The position numbers and the translations under genes are program-made. Source: Sisyra terminalis (taxonomy: Eukaryota > Arthropoda > Insecta > Neuroptera > Sisyridae). Taken from it: a stretch of DNA of 64,000 nt. The notes below the pieces were generated by a model. The model did no database searches. It saw nothing but the letters and a program-made list of their open reading frames with translations, and was not told the origin of the DNA. Location: NCBI GenBank assembly GCA_958496175.1, contig OY292278.1:43152001-43216000 (forward strand), in the 5' to 3' direction. Shown piece by piece: positions 36,021-49,097 of this stretch. The first letter of the stretch is position 1; each line of letters starts with the position of its first letter.

Positions 36021-37710
36021 ATGCTCCAATATGTTGATTATTTATGGCAGAGGACGAAACTACTTCCCAGTTCTTTCCTACAGGAAATGCAACGCTATGA
36101 ATGATTGGAGAAATAAAGAAAAAGGGATAACAAACCCCGGCGCCTACTGGTGGCCAAGTGGTGTAGGTGATTGCTTCCTTCCTTGAATCGACCAAATTTT
36201 CGATATTTCTCGATTACAGATTTTTATTATCTCTAGAGTCGCTAAAGATCTTAGTAGTTATAAAGAGACGGTAATTATCAATTAAAAAATCCCTGGTACC
36301 AAAATAGTGAAAAAACTTAGTTTCCGATTGCTGAAGTTTGCCCAGCTATTTGATTGAATAAAATTGTGGTACATTTTACCTCATCCCGGATAATTCATCT
36401 AAAAACCCACAAAAAAACACTACAGCAAATAAATTGAAATATCAAATAAAATTCAATGCAAAAATAAAACGATTTATATGAAAAATTGACGACTTAACAA
36501 TTTTCATAGAATGTTAAAAAGACAAATACCAACATAAAACGGAGAAAAAAAATATGCTCACATAGTATAAATGTATGAAAAGTGTTACTCTGATTTCACC
36601 TTTTTGACACGTATTACTTCTTATTTTCATCATCTCGCCGAAAAGCTCCAAGGAAATAATCAATATGTCTCCGAATAAGCGAGCAAGTCGTAAGCTCATA
36701 TTAAATTATTCAACGCTAGTTTTAGGCCTATAGAACACATTTTTTTAAAGCACACTTTGTACACTTTTATGGCTAAGATTCTTTCAAGCTTTTATGCGCA
36801 AAATGATATAAACTTTAACAGAGTTTTATTCGTAGATATATGTAACATGAGTCTCGGTGAATATGAAGGAAATTTATTTTTTATTTTAATATTGTCTTCG
36901 TAAATGACAAATTTTAAATGGAGCTTTTATTGTTTCAGATACAATTGTGATAAATGAATAATTACCCTTTTCGTTTTATAATAATATAATGTTTTATCTG
37001 AAAGCATATATCATTCACTTCCTATTATATTATGATAATTTTGAAGCTTATTGCTCGGTTTCATTGGGTAGAATAAACGATTTTCCAATCTATATATTTT
37101 AACAATATTATCTGTTTGGGGTGAAAGAGAGAAAAATATGTATGACGTATGGGGGGCGCATATGATGATAGTTTAAACGAGTGGAAAAATTCTAGAAAAA
37201 TAAGAAAATTGAAGCAATATCATGCAAATTTCAAAAGGTAAAAGTATGTGTTCGGAAGCAATAAACTTACATTCTCGTCAGAAGAGCACATATATATACA
37301 CCGACCTAATGTAATATATATTTTTATATGAGTTGAAGGAAGCGAGAGAATTTCAAATAAAAAATTATAAACAAAGCAATAAAAATTTTATTAATATAAA
37401 ATTCACTGACCCACATAAATATTAATAACCATATGGTTGTTTGTCAGACAATTTAAAACTTGATAACAAAACAAGTGGCCACGATGATGATATGAAAAAG
37501 GGATGAAATAACGATGAAATTTTATGCCACATAAATATGCCAATTGATTTTCCTATCACCCTCTTATGAAAAAAAATGTCGTTAAATGAAACTAGAAATG
37601 CAAAAATGACCACTGAGCTTTTCCGTTTTAATGAAAGTCAAGCTCTATTTAAAAGAAAAAAATTGTCAATTTTGCATCTGTGGTCTATAATAATGAATTA
37701 TCTATGCTAA
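36021..37710. other. Unannotated AT-rich stretch
   Basis: Open frames at 35965-36195 (-), 36514-36699 (-) and 37422-37613 (-) have no domains. No gene seen. Confidence 0.45.
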
Positions 37711-39143
37711 TCTATACTAATATATAAAATTCTTACGTCTGTCTGTACATTTCGATTTTGAACCCAATTTTAGGGTAAATATTTGTTTCAAGAGGCCTTT
37801 ATTCCAAATTTAACATTTTTAAAATTTTTGTCTGTCTGTCTGTCTGTGTGTCCTGATTTAACTAAAGAACGGAACAACCAAATGTAATGAAATTTGGTAT
37901 TAAGATATTACACAATTTCCCACAGACTATAGGCTACTTATCATTCCAAAAAAATATTAAAGGAAGGTATTCCTTTTTAGATATTTAGACAAATGAATTA
38001 TATATCATTGGAAAGGTAATTAAAAGTTAGAAAATAATCTGTAAAAATATTTTAAGTTGAATTGATAAAAAGCACAGTAAATAATAAAGGTCATATTTTT
38101 TTTTCGTTTTACATTGTATTTTCTAAATAAAAGCATATTTGTGTCGATGAAATTTGGAAAATGTTTTTCTTATACGATGCAGATATATAATGAGAAAGGG
38201 GTTTTGATAAATCCTCCCCTTAAAAAGTGAAAAATGGTGGCAAAGTTTGTACGTCATAACTGCTAATAAACAATTGAAATTTCAAATTTATCAAAGTATG
38301 TTCGTTATAGACGAAATGTTTTATCGCTTAAAATAAAACAATGTTGATTTATTATTAGATTCTAAAACGTAGGATCTGCTTAAAAATTTAAACTCTAATA
38401 TATATATCTGAAAAAGGTTAAGTTCATAAGTGAGCATTAAGTTTTTTGGTTTTCACATATTGTAAACCTGAAAATCCGAAATACGTATTCACAAATAAAA
38501 ACATTAGTGAGCGAATATCGAGTAGTGAGCAATTCGGCGAACTAAAAGATAATTGTTTAGTTATATAGTTGAAATTCTGATATTTTAATAGTAAGTTCAT
38601 AGATACACAATGGTTTTACCTAATTATGGAGGAACTGAGTTTCGTGCTATTGAAGAAATTTTAATTTCGCAGTAGTTTTGTACATTGCAGTAGTGAAATA
38701 GTTTCGAGAAAAGGATTCATTCGAGAGCCGAGACAATGAAATGTGATTTTTACAAATATTCTAAATATCTAGGCGAGTGTTTTGATAACTTTTGACTGTT
38801 TTAAGTTATAATTATGACTGACTTTATATAGACTTTGTATAGATGCTGATTGATTCACGGATTAATTGGTTCACGGTAGGTATACCTACCGTAGGTATAC
38901 GGTTTTGTTAGGTACTTTTTAGATAATGAATTGATCATTATATACAATTATTTTATTCTAAGTATCAGTTTATTAAATGTGTATTTTTAAAGTTGACAAA
39001 ATAGTGTTTTTAAGTATGATTATGTTTTTCGTAAAAGAAATAAGAAAAATAATAATTTTCATATGCCACTACAAATAGCAAATTTAAAAAGAAAATATAA
39101 TCTACACATACGTTACGCAGACGAAGTCGCGGGGATCCGCTAG
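37711..39143 (+). mobile_element. Non-autonomous Helitron, 1433 bp
   Basis: It starts TCTATACTAATATATAAAAT with a GTCTGTCTGTCTGTC tract about 120 bp in, and ends GGATCCGCTAG. It lies between A (37710) and T (39144). The last approximately 310 bp match the 3' ends of the 940-bp Helitrons, including the palindrome ACGGTAGGTATACCTACCGT at 38873-38892. The 5' part is different, so the two types share only their 3' module. No helicase coding. Confidence 0.85.
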
Positions 39144-39755
39144 TCAATAATAAGAGTATTAGAAAGACAAGGATTTAAGTACAAAAGTTCACATAAAAGT
39201 GCATTAGAATTAGTCGTAAGCTTTTGGGAGTATCTCATTGGAGAAAACCGTTTTTTTTCTGATGTATATTTTTTATCTATTAAACTATAAAAGCATAAGT
39301 AACATAAATTTAAATTACTTTAATAAAATACTACCGAATTTTGGATAAATATTAATACACGTAGTACACATGATATTTTCGTGCCACAACTTATGTTTTA
39401 CATTAAAACGGTTTTAACTTATTTTTTTTAATAATAATTTAATACTCTTTTATATTTTTAAACAAAGCTACAACCATTAAATGGTATAAATAAGTCTTTT
39501 TTCTAAAAAAAAAAATGGATAATACATGGCTCTTGTGTACAATAAATTTATAAGTCCGCAGAGCTTGGTATACAAAAGTGTTGCCCAAACTTTTAAAATT
39601 GTAAAAACATTTTAATGTTTTCCTCCAAAAACAAACAGTAATAAAATTCATAGGTTATTTACTATAAAGCAACGTTAAAAATATGATCACATTAATATCA
39701 GTAATGTAGAGAACCACTTTTGGTTCTTTAAAACTTATAGAGGCGTTCGTCAGGA
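39144..39755. other. Unannotated AT-rich stretch
   Basis: A 70-codon minus frame at 39439-39651 has no motif. Nothing else seen. Confidence 0.4.
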
Positions 39756-40285
39756 ATGCATTTTCTTTCGAGATCTTTCAACTTCTATGAAAAAAAAACA
39801 AGAATGCATAAGAAAAGATACAAGACGAATAAAGTGAACAAATTTCAATTGTTGATCATATGTTCCTGTGGAAAATTCTATATTGACCAAATTGGTAGAT
39901 CTTTTGGAACAAGATATAAGGAGCATACATCCAAGAATCATGTCATTGGTTAAAATCTATAAAGTTTTAGTAACAAGTTCTCTGATTGGTCGAATTAAAG
40001 ATTGAACTTTGTACGGTGTGTTATGATTGGCCCATGCATCCTGCGCCATTCAAGTAACTACAGTGCCTTGATTTGTACAAAGTAAGCTTAGTATTTCTCG
40101 TTTAAAGTGACTTTTGAGTACAGAACATTTTGAACGATATTTCTTTCGATTTATAATTCCTATGTCGCAAAGAAAATTATTATTATTTTAATAATTTCTC
40201 TATATAACTCTTAATCATAATCCGGAAATAATATTTTTCAATTTAAAATTTACTTTTGGGGATGAAGATCGTTGATTTTATAAGT
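39756..40285 (+). pseudogene. Penelope-like element fragment with GIY-YIG endonuclease block
   Basis: The plus-strand frame at 39756-39953 reads CSCGKFYIDQIGRSFGTRYK, the GIY-YIG-type endonuclease block of Penelope-like elements, where the usual form is GKFYIGQTGRSF.TRYKEH. The catalytic Arg/Tyr neighbourhood is kept, but YIGQTG has become YIDQIG. Noncoding sequence then follows to about 40285, and the whole 39840-40285 segment matches 51500-51859 in reverse complement. That parallel copy lies in a longer PLE with its reverse transcriptase, which confirms the identity. The reverse transcriptase is absent here. The element normally uses the endonuclease to open its target for reverse transcription. 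Confidence 0.85.
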
Positions 40286-40601
40286 GTTATCTTTCTTCGC
40301 ACAATTAAGACAATTAACAATTGTTGAATTAACAAAGGCTGAAAAATTTTAAGATTAATTAATATGTCCAGAATGAGGTCTATAATTAAAAAAAGAGTTT
40401 TAATCAAGAATGTCGTCGTTCTGGGCATATGTATTTCATGCTAAATAGTTTCAACTTTTACTTTGATTGATTGATTTCTATAATAGGATTTTGATGCTCA
40501 AGAGTTTTTACTTTCTTAAAGCCGTATAAAATATATAAGAGTAAATAAATATAATGTGAAAATAAACTTAAATTCTTATTATAATATCTTATTTTTTGAT
40601 T
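40286..40601. other. Unannotated AT-rich stretch
   Basis: Nothing recognised. Confidence 0.4.
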
Positions 40602-41493
40602 GTGGATATTTTGTGCATATTTCGCCCTTTTTAGTGCATATTTGTATTAGGGTGATTTTTTTTTGACTTTCTTTGGTCTCATCGTGAAATTTTGTTGGAA
40701 ATACCAGAAAAAAAAATCCCTGAAAGCTTGAGCCCTTAAAATTAATTTTAAGTCCTCGACCAAGACGTGTAAAGATTTTCCATTGAAAATACACGGAAAC
40801 TCTGATTTTTTATTTTTAAATTTCTATATCTCAGCGGAATTTCATGGGATCGCTTTTACCGAAGATGTTTTTTTCTCAGAATTAAACTCTCTACAAAAGT
40901 GCCCATTGAGACAAAGTCGTAACTCACACCGATAAGGTAGTACGGGCCACTGAACCTGATTTTTCCATAAAATTCGCGTTTTTTTGCATTTATCTCGTAA
41001 ATAACAAGAGCAACGGAAAAATTATAAATAAAAAACTTGTAGAGAATTTGATTTCCTACAAAAAAGTGCCTGTAGACCAAATCGCGAAGATCAATATTAA
41101 ACGAGATATTAAGCCTTGAATTTTATGGAAAAATCAGGTTCAGTGGCCCGTACTACCTCACCGGTGTGAGTTACGACTTTGTCGCAATAGGCACTTTTGT
41201 AGAGGGTTTAATTCTGAGAAAAAACCATCTTTGGTAAAAGCGATCCCATGAAATGCCGCTGAGATATAGAAATTTAAAAATAAAAAATCAGAGTTTCCGT
41301 GTATTTTCAATGGGAAATCTTTACACGTCTTGGTCGAGGACTGAAAATTAATATTAAGGGCTCAAACTTTCAGGGAATTTTTTTTTTTGGTATTTCCAAC
41401 AAAATTTCACGATGGGACAAAAAAAAAGTCAAAAAAAAATCGCCTTAGTGGATATTTTGTGCATATTTCGCCCTTTTTAGTGCATATTTGTAT
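40602..41493. mobile_element. 800-bp palindromic element with 46-bp flanking duplication
   Basis: The element 40648-41447 begins TAGGGTGATTTTTTTT and ends AAAAATCGCCTTA. Arms of about 325 bp (40648-40970, 41125-41447) pair almost perfectly around a loop of about 155 bp. Directly outside, the identical 46 bp at 40602-40647 and 41448-41493 (GTGGATATTTTGTGC ... TTTGTAT) flank it. A second copy, with the loop inverted, is at 49098-49904. It has no coding capacity: the open frames at 40579-41080 (-) and 41387-41602 (+) are repeat sequence. Confidence 0.88.
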
Positions 41494-44405
41494 GCATATT
41501 TGTCATTTTGATAGTGCACATAATCCAATGTCTAGTAATAACACTCTGCAAATGGTAAATGTCTTACAAATATTTCAAATCGTATACTACCAGGTATGTT
41601 AATATACCCGAATTTTTTTCCGATAAGTAAGTTTTCATTATTTCTATTTGGAAAAACTTATTTTATTCAAATTAAATCTCTCTAAAAACTAAACATTTTT
41701 GCTAACTTTTTGGCGGTTTGTGGACAGAATTGCCAAAGATACTTTGGAAAAGTATCTATTCGTAGATATTAGATAAGTTACTTTTTAAAAAGTATCCGAG
41801 GTTACTTTGGGTATCTATTTACTCTTAAATACTTATCATAAGTTACCTTTAAGATACTTAAAAATATACTTTTTGTTACTGTAATACGTTTCATAATGTA
41901 TTAGGTAAAGCTGTAAATTAATAAGAATTTATTTTTCTTATCCTTAATTTAATTAAGGAAAAAGAAAATTATGTATGTATAATCCTCTGCCGATACAAAG
42001 CCGCATAAATTTTTGAAACACCGAACAATATCTGAATAACCTTTTTTCGGTTGAGGCACAAAAGAAAATTTTTACGGTATAATCAAGTAGAAACAAGTGT
42101 GAACCTTAAAATGAGGTAAATTATTATTTTGTAATAACACCCAGTTGTAAACAGAATTAAATTTGAGGTTTGATGGATCTAAAACAAATAAAAGATCTAA
42201 AGACTCTAAAGGTCTAAGGGGATCTAAAGGATCACTTGATGTTTTCATTGGTTTGTGTGTATCTTTGGTTCCGCTAAAAACGTTAAACCATCACAAATTT
42301 CAATGTTAAATATATTCGGTAAGCCAATTGGCACAAATTTGCTACCAAAAAGTATGAAAAAGTGCATGTTTTTCTGCATAAAATTAGACTTATTTAAAAT
42401 TATTTTTTTGAGTTTTTCTATTCTTTAGTGTTTCATATTTGAAATTCAAATAATACTAAGCATTCATTCCCACTCTATGTGTCTTTTTTTTGTATATTTG
42501 AAGGAAACTAGTTTTTCGATAGATCCCAAATCATAGCCTCAATTCACACGTACAATTTTAACAGGTTTTCCTCTTGGAATTCGTTCAATAATACATGCAT
42601 GTATATATACAGAAGACGATAATATTAGTTCAATATCAGTTACGATCTAGGCAAGTTAACTTCGTGTCCCCTTTTCTTACCCCTTGTTGAGTTCAACAAA
42701 TACGCGAACTGCATTTTAGATGTCCACCTCATTTCCATACCAAGAACGTAATGTGACAGGGATAAAAGGGATCCAACTTTGTGGAATAATGAAAACGGAA
42801 GGAGACAGAGCATTCATGGGAAACAGAAAAACGTGTTCTTCTTTCGTTATTTAACTAAAAAAATTACACATTTACGAACATGTATGTGCACTGGAACGAT
42901 TCGTTGGACGTATTTTATGTTACAGAGCTTTTTTTTTTCTTTAATTCAATGGAAAACTAGGGGTTTATCCGATATATTTACACACTGTATGAGAGTTTTT
43001 CCAAAGAGCTTTGGTTTCAAAGTGTCACATGGAGAACATATTTTTAAAGCTTGTATCGGTTTTGAAAACCTAAGCACTTTCTTTGGGTAAAATTAAAAGA
43101 AAAATTTCGATCCTAGTTTTCCTTTGAAAAACCAAGAAAAATTTATTGATAGTTTATTTTCTAGACAACAATGAATCAAAAGTATTCCATAAATTGACTT
43201 ATAAGATTTGAAAACATCAAGCTTTATGAAATTACATGGAAGCTTTTAAGGATTTGATTTTCTCGAAGCTTTTAATAATTTATTGAATAAATCATAAAAA
43301 TAATTTCGCAATAAAATATCGTTATTATTTAAGACATAATTTATTCAGAGCTTTTTGTTCTTCAGTGCTAAATAATTGAAGCGTATTAAATGCCAAATTA
43401 AAAGTTACAGAAAAAAAAACAATGATTTTATTATAAAATAATAGAGCTTTCAAGGATAAAAGCGTCGAACATAAGTATTTCAATAAGCCAAATTCGATTG
43501 AAATTGAATGAAAAATAAAGAGAAAATGAATAAATGATAATACAGATTGTGTTTTCAGCTTAAATATTGGGTGTGGATGATAAAGCACAAAAGAGCTTTT
43601 GAAATTGAAAAGGAAACAAATACATAGGCTGTGGTGTGTTTTGTTCATTTGACGAAAAAATCACTTTAGAGATGCAATCTCTCATTTTTCTCGTTTAATA
43701 AAGTCAACAATTTTCCACGGATTTAGTCCAGAAGTTTCGTTTTGGTTTTTTATCAATTTTTTTCAACAATGAATCGTTGAAATGAGATTTACCAATAATC
43801 CACTGAAATTTTCTAATTAAATGTTACACTTTGTAGTATGTTTGATATTTTCATTCAATTTACAAATGAAATAAGAAAATTTGGAAAGTTGGAAAATTTT
43901 TCGTTTATAGGAAAAAGTAAAACGTAATTTCAAACTTATCAGTTTAGTGCTTTTGATTGACATTTTAGGGAAATGTGATTTTGAATTTTAAATATGTGGT
44001 GCCAAGAAAAATTATTGGTGAAATGATTTAAATTCTCTATATTTTTTCTATAATATCATAGTGCATTTTTGACGACGAAAACGGCTTGTAGGTCACAATA
44101 AATGTGACGTTCGTCAACCATATCAAAAATTGAGTTAGACATTGATTTTTTTTTCCAAGAAAAACCAAATTGAATTTCTCTGTTTTAAATAAAAATCACA
44201 AGTGATTTCCTTTCGCCTCCTACGGCTTTATCAAGGAAATTTGACTTTATTTTTATTCCCGATTTTTTCTTCATGACATTGAGAAAATATTTATTAAATT
44301 TTAGTAAAAATCAATATCAAGATTTGTTGTCTACTTTGGCCAATTTCGTACTGCCTAGCAGGAAATGAACATAGGGTTTAATGAATGAATATTTTAGGTA
44401 TAATT
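41494..44405. other. Unannotated stretch
   Basis: AAGTATC/GATACTT words cluster at 41735-41880, perhaps a degraded MITE. GATCTAAA-like words repeat at 42175-42240. Open frames of 103 codons (42779-43090 +) and 107 codons (43325-43648 -) carry no recognisable domain, and I do not call them genes. At 44195-44250 (-) a motif like CTTGATAA, hairpin, GGCGAAAGG vaguely resembles PLE ends. Confidence 0.4.
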
Positions 44406-44592
44406 AAGCAGGCCATTCATGCTCCAACTTGCAATACTGCTAGTCAGACTATTATTTGGATCGCCTAAATGATCCGATTAGTCTGACTCGACATCCAACT
44501 TTCAACAACACCATTCACGGTCTGACTTTAGATCCAACTTCGAAAGTCGAACCATAAGTTGGACTGCAAGTCGGAGCATGAGTGACCTGCTT
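44406..44592. mobile_element. 187-bp MITE, copy 2
   Basis: Ends AAGCAGGCCATTCATGCTCC and GGAGCATGAGTGACCTGCTT, flanked by TAATT at 44401-44405 and 44593-44597, a plausible 5-bp target duplication. Same family as 3229-3414. Confidence 0.78.
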
Positions 44593-44614
44593 TAATTGAA
44601 ACTTCAACCTTATA

Positions 44615-46255
44615 GGGGCATTCCATGGTGACTGGTGGGACATTTGACTTTAAATTTCGATTATTATGAGCTATAATTAGATGATTGAAACTAGTATAAT
44701 CATAAAATGTACCTCATTTTATAGAAAAACAACCAATTAACAACATCACTTAATAAAAAAAAAAAATTTTTCTAAGTCTCTTGTAATTGTCGTAATTAAC
44801 AATACAATTAACAACATCACTTAATAAAAAGAAATTCTTTTTAGTATCTTGTAATTGTCACTTGAATTACTGTGACTAGTGGGACACCAAAAAATCCTTC
44901 TCTCTTACTATGGAGCACTTAAAGACAAATTTCAGTTCGACTACTAAATTTTCAATAGAGATTTTCTTCTTTCTTCTATATTTATCTCACATTATTTCAT
45001 TTTCATCAAGTTTTAGACTAATTACTTACATAGAAGAAATTAAAAAAAAAATATTGTGACTGGTGGGATAAGTACAAAATGTGTAAGAAAAATTTTTCGT
45101 TAATGGCACTTAGATTTTTTCTATCTTTGTATTGTTAATTGGGCAACATATTGGTGGAGGTTTTTGATTTAAGGTAGAATTTTATTTATTTCTATACATT
45201 TATAAATTTTCGGTAACACAAGAATATCGTTTAGACTTAACTTTTTTCTATAATTTCCGAATAAAACTTAAATTAATTTTTATTCAATCATTATCCTTGA
45301 AGAATAAAGTCCAGTGTCTTACATAATTGGAGTCTGATGATGTTGCCGTCAAAAAATAACTAATGCTTTTATTGTCATCAGTTTTAAAATAATGGTGTTT
45401 TCTAATGCATGGAATTTTTTTAATGTTTTGCCACTGTTTGTTAAGATGTGAATAATTTTTTTAAATTTCATCTGCTCCAACAAAGAAAAAATGGAACCCA
45501 TTGATATCTTTTAACACTAAATAGTCTTGGCAGTTTTTAATATTTTTAATTAGTGCTTTTCTTGTCATAAAAGCAGACCAAAGAATTCGTTTTGCTATTG
45601 CTTCGATACCATCAACTGTTCCTTTACCATGACCAGAAGCGAAAATTCCAATTCTATCCAATTCAAAAAAAATTCCATCATGTATTGACTACAAGCTATA
45701 GTCCCACCAGTCACATGTGACTTGTGGTACATATTCTAAAAGAACCTAGAGACTATAATATAGACTTTTTAACAATCCTAAGAAACTTAAATTATTTAAG
45801 ATATGTTTATTTTTACTTTTACCAAGAAAAAAAATTAACTAGGACGGTTTGAGGTTAAAAAAATAACTTTTGTATCTTTTTGTGTGACTGGTGGGGCATG
45901 TAATTATCTTATATTCAAACACGAAATTTACAAAAACTAATGTATCTTTTCGATTAAACAAATCGTAGTCCTTTTGTTTATAATGCTATTGGTATTCTGT
46001 ATATAATGATAAACTTGCTGAAATTAATTAGATCATTAAAACCAATGTTGCTAACAGGAACATTTGCCATGAATACATGTACTAACTTGTACTCGAATGT
46101 TAGCCAAACCAAAAAATCGATTTTTTATCGTTTTAGAAAAAATTCTTTTGATATTAATAAAATTTATAATTTTTATTTTAAGTAAGGGCTAAATTTAAGA
46201 TAATAAGAGGAATTATTAATTCAAAATCATTTTCCCATTTTTCATGGAATGCCCC
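44615..46255 (-). mobile_element. DUF7869-type transposon, internally deleted copy
   Basis: Ends GGGGCATTCCATGG and CATGGAATGCCCC, with TATA on both sides (44611-44614, 46256-46259). It aligns in reverse complement with 14897-17818 but lacks about 1.4 kb, corresponding to about 16250-17650, which holds the DUF7869-like coding part. It keeps the GKG...DG protein frame and the GTGACTGGTGGGA motif at 44628, 44872 (one change), 45056, 45700-45728 (near-palindrome) and 45883. It is probably mobilised in trans, if at all. Confidence 0.88.
45280..45661 (-). pseudogene. Homologue of the 15491-15871 transposon protein, broken
   Basis: The open part, 45461-45661, reads IGIFASGHGKGTVDG, then IEAIAKRILWSAFMTRKALIK when split, and continues to GFHFFFVGADEI. 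It parallels the plus-strand protein at 15491 residue by residue. It stops where that protein goes on (after VGAD), and the continuation to about 45280 is frameshifted. The second Gly of DGIG has become Glu. Function not known; see the intact homologue. Confidence 0.75.
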
Positions 46256-46262
46256 TATATTT

Positions 46263-48320
46263 AAAAATCTCGGGTTTGTAATCAAATTCCTTCGAAACGG
46301 TTGAGCCGATTTTTATGATTTTTTTTATGTATATTCAGTAGGTTAAGGTAGGAGAATCGGACGTTAAGTATATTTCATTTATCTTCCGCTTATTAAAGCA
46401 ACTTCTGCAATTTTTTAGTCAAATTATTATACAGGTAGCCCTCGATTTGCATCAGTTCTATTAAAGCCGATTCACGATATTTTTTTCTTCATTTTTGGGG
46501 GGTGGGAGAGAAGATTTTATTAAGTTACCTTTAATTTTTAGCCAATTTGATAGATGTAAATTCAACAATTAATAACATCACTTAATAAAAAAAAATTCTT
46601 TTTAGTCTCTTGTAATTGTCACTTGAATTAGTGTGACTAGTGGGACACCAAAAAATCCTTTTCTCTCACTATGGTGCACTTAAAGATAAATTTCAGTTCG
46701 ACTACTAAATTTTCAAATGAGATTTTCTTCCTTCTACTATATATATCTCACATTATTTCATTTTCATCAAGTATTAGACTAATTACTTACAAAGAAGAAA
46801 TTAAAAAAAAATATTGTGACTGGTAGGACAAGTACAAAATGTGTAAACAAAATTTTTGGGGGGTGTGGGAGAAGATTTTATTAAGTTACCTTTAATTTTT
46901 AGCCAATTTGATAGATGTAACTTCAACAATTTGGCCACTTTTAATCCTTAATCTTTTTTTGCTTGAAGGTCAAAATCTTTGATGATTCTCACCTTCAGTG
47001 TTCAGTAATTGATTCGTACGTTGTGCTTCGTATGAAGAAATTCCTGCAAATAAAATTGAGAAGTTATAAATTTGTTATTCTTAGAAACTATGAACGAATA
47101 ATTAATCTATTTAAGTAAACAATTCTATTAGTTGTAATCCATCTGTGAAATTTAGGTACAATTAATTAAAATTTTAATCTTAAAGTTAAAAATATCGTGT
47201 TTGTAATCAAATTCATCACTTGAATTAGTGTGACTAGTGGGACACCAAAAAATCCTTTTCTCTCACTATGGTGCACTTAAAGATAAATTTCAGTTCGACT
47301 ACTAAATTTTCAAATGAGATTTTCTTCCTTCTACTATATATATCTCACATTATTTCATTTTCATCAAGTATTAGACTAATTATTTACATAGAAGAAATTA
47401 AAAAAAAAATATTGTGACTGGTGGGACAAGTACAAAATGTGTAAACAAAATTTTTGGGGGGTGTGGGAGAAGATTTTATTAAGTTACCTTTAATTTTTAG
47501 CCAATTTGATAGATGTAACTTCAACAATTTGGCCACTTTTAATCTTTAATCTTTTTCTGCCTGAAGGTCAAAATCTTTAATGTTTCTCACCTTCAGTGTT
47601 CAAAGTAATTGATTCGTACGTTGTGCTTCGTATGAAGAAATTCCTGCAAATAAAATTGAGAAGTTATAAATTTGTTATTCTTAGAAACAATGAACGAATA
47701 ATTAATCTATTTAAGTAAACAATTCTATTAGTTGTAATCCATCTGTGAAATTTAGGTACAATTAATTAAAATTTTAATCTTAATCTTAAAAATATCGTGT
47801 TTGTAATCAAACTCCTCCAAAACGGCTGTACCGATTTTTATGATTTTTTTTTATGTATATTTGGTAGATATGAGAATCGGACGATAAGTATACTTCAAAT
47901 CTCTAAGAGATTAGGGTGTCCCTTAGCATCTTCTGCAAATTTTTGCTAATTATTATGCAGGCTGATTCACAATATTTATTTTCCATTTTTTGGTGGGGAA
48001 GAGGGGGAGGAGATTCTGTTAAGTTTTCTTTGACTTTTAGCCAATTTGATAGATGTAACTTCAACAATTTGGCCACTTTTAATTCTTAATCGTTTTTTGC
48101 TTGAAGGTCAAAATCCTAGATGCTTCTCACCTTCAGTGTTCAAAGTAATTGATTCGTATGTTCCTTATTAATATTTAAACTACACTGAAGTTAAGGGAAG
48201 AAATTCCAGGAAATCAAATTGAGAAATTATAAATTTGTTTTTCTTAGAAACTATGAACGAATAATTAATCTATTTCAGTAAACAATTCTATTAGTTGTAG
48301 CCCATCTGTGAAATTATCAT
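46263..48320. repeat. Tandem array containing slices of the DUF7869-type transposon
   Basis: Repeat units share AATCGTGTTTGTAATCAAA-like starts (46263, 47190, 47785), GATTTTATTAAGTTACC, TTTAGCCAATTTGATAGATG, CACCTTCAGTGTTCA and ATCTGTGAAATT. Two slices of transposon, 46566-46854 and 47216-47452, with the GTGACTAGTGGGACACC and ATTGTGACTGGT motifs, interrupt successive units; the block then repeats at a step of about 598 bp (46855 to 47453). The third unit, 47785-48320, is free of transposon. The array directly abuts the deleted transposon copy. Confidence 0.85.
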
Positions 48321-49097
48321 TTAATTAACGAAAATATTCAAAATGAAATATGACATAGAACTGTGGCTATATAAATCACGTTGAAGGAAAATTCAATTTT
48401 ACTCAAAAATAAAAATCCCGTTTCAAGTTGTTTTTCTAATAGCTTAGCGCAAAAACTTTTATAATGTCAAGAGAAATGATACATAACGTTTTGCAAACAT
48501 CGTACGGGAATACGGATTCTCGTTTAGTTTTCGTTGTTTGAATTACAGTTCACATGACGGCAAAACGATGAAACCAACTTGAAAAGAAGACAGTCTGGAA
48601 TGTGGAATGAAGATATTCGCTTAAGCAATTATTAGAAACGTATGGGAACGACAATGTCTGTTGAAACTAAAGAATAGTAAATTTATATTAGAGCCACGGA
48701 ACGAAATGCACACAATTTCTTCAGGCAGCCGAACGAGCAAATAATCAGCGATTCTTAAATATTTTATAAGCATTTTCTTTAATTAGCAGTGGCTGATGCA
48801 AATGGCGATAGAGTTTGTCGCGTTTTCTAAATGGGAAATTGAATTTATTTGATGTCAAATATATATAGGTAAACGATGATAGTACCAATGCAAACAATTA
48901 AGTGAGTATCTTAAGAATTTTTCTTGAAATACTTGTTTTATTTCGTTGCAATTTAACTACGAGGATGAATGAAATTGAAATATTTCACGACTTTATAACA
49001 ATTTCATCTGACATTTAAGACATTTACGTTCTAAAGTTTCACAGCTTTTCTATAATTTTTAACTTGAAATAGAACTGAATATGAAATATCTAAAATT
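48321..49097. other. Unannotated stretch
   Basis: Nothing recognised. Confidence 0.45.

Noticed and set aside
41735..41880. Cluster of AAGTATC/GATACTT words
   Set aside because: Could be a decayed MITE, but I could not define ends or a target duplication.
42779..43090. 103-codon plus-strand open frame
   Set aside because: No domain, no typical codon pattern, low-complexity FFFS stretches and no neighbouring coding evidence; length is compatible with chance in a 64-kb window.
43325..43648. 107-codon minus-strand open frame, hydrophobic
   Set aside because: Composition simply reflects T-rich complement sequence; no recognisable protein family.
44195..44250. Possible hammerhead-like motif on the minus strand
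   Set aside because: The core reads CTTGATAA instead of CTGANGA and stem III is not formed.
46263..48320. CRISPR-like direct repeats
   Set aside because: Units are hundreds of bases long with no regular short spacers, and the genome is eukaryotic.
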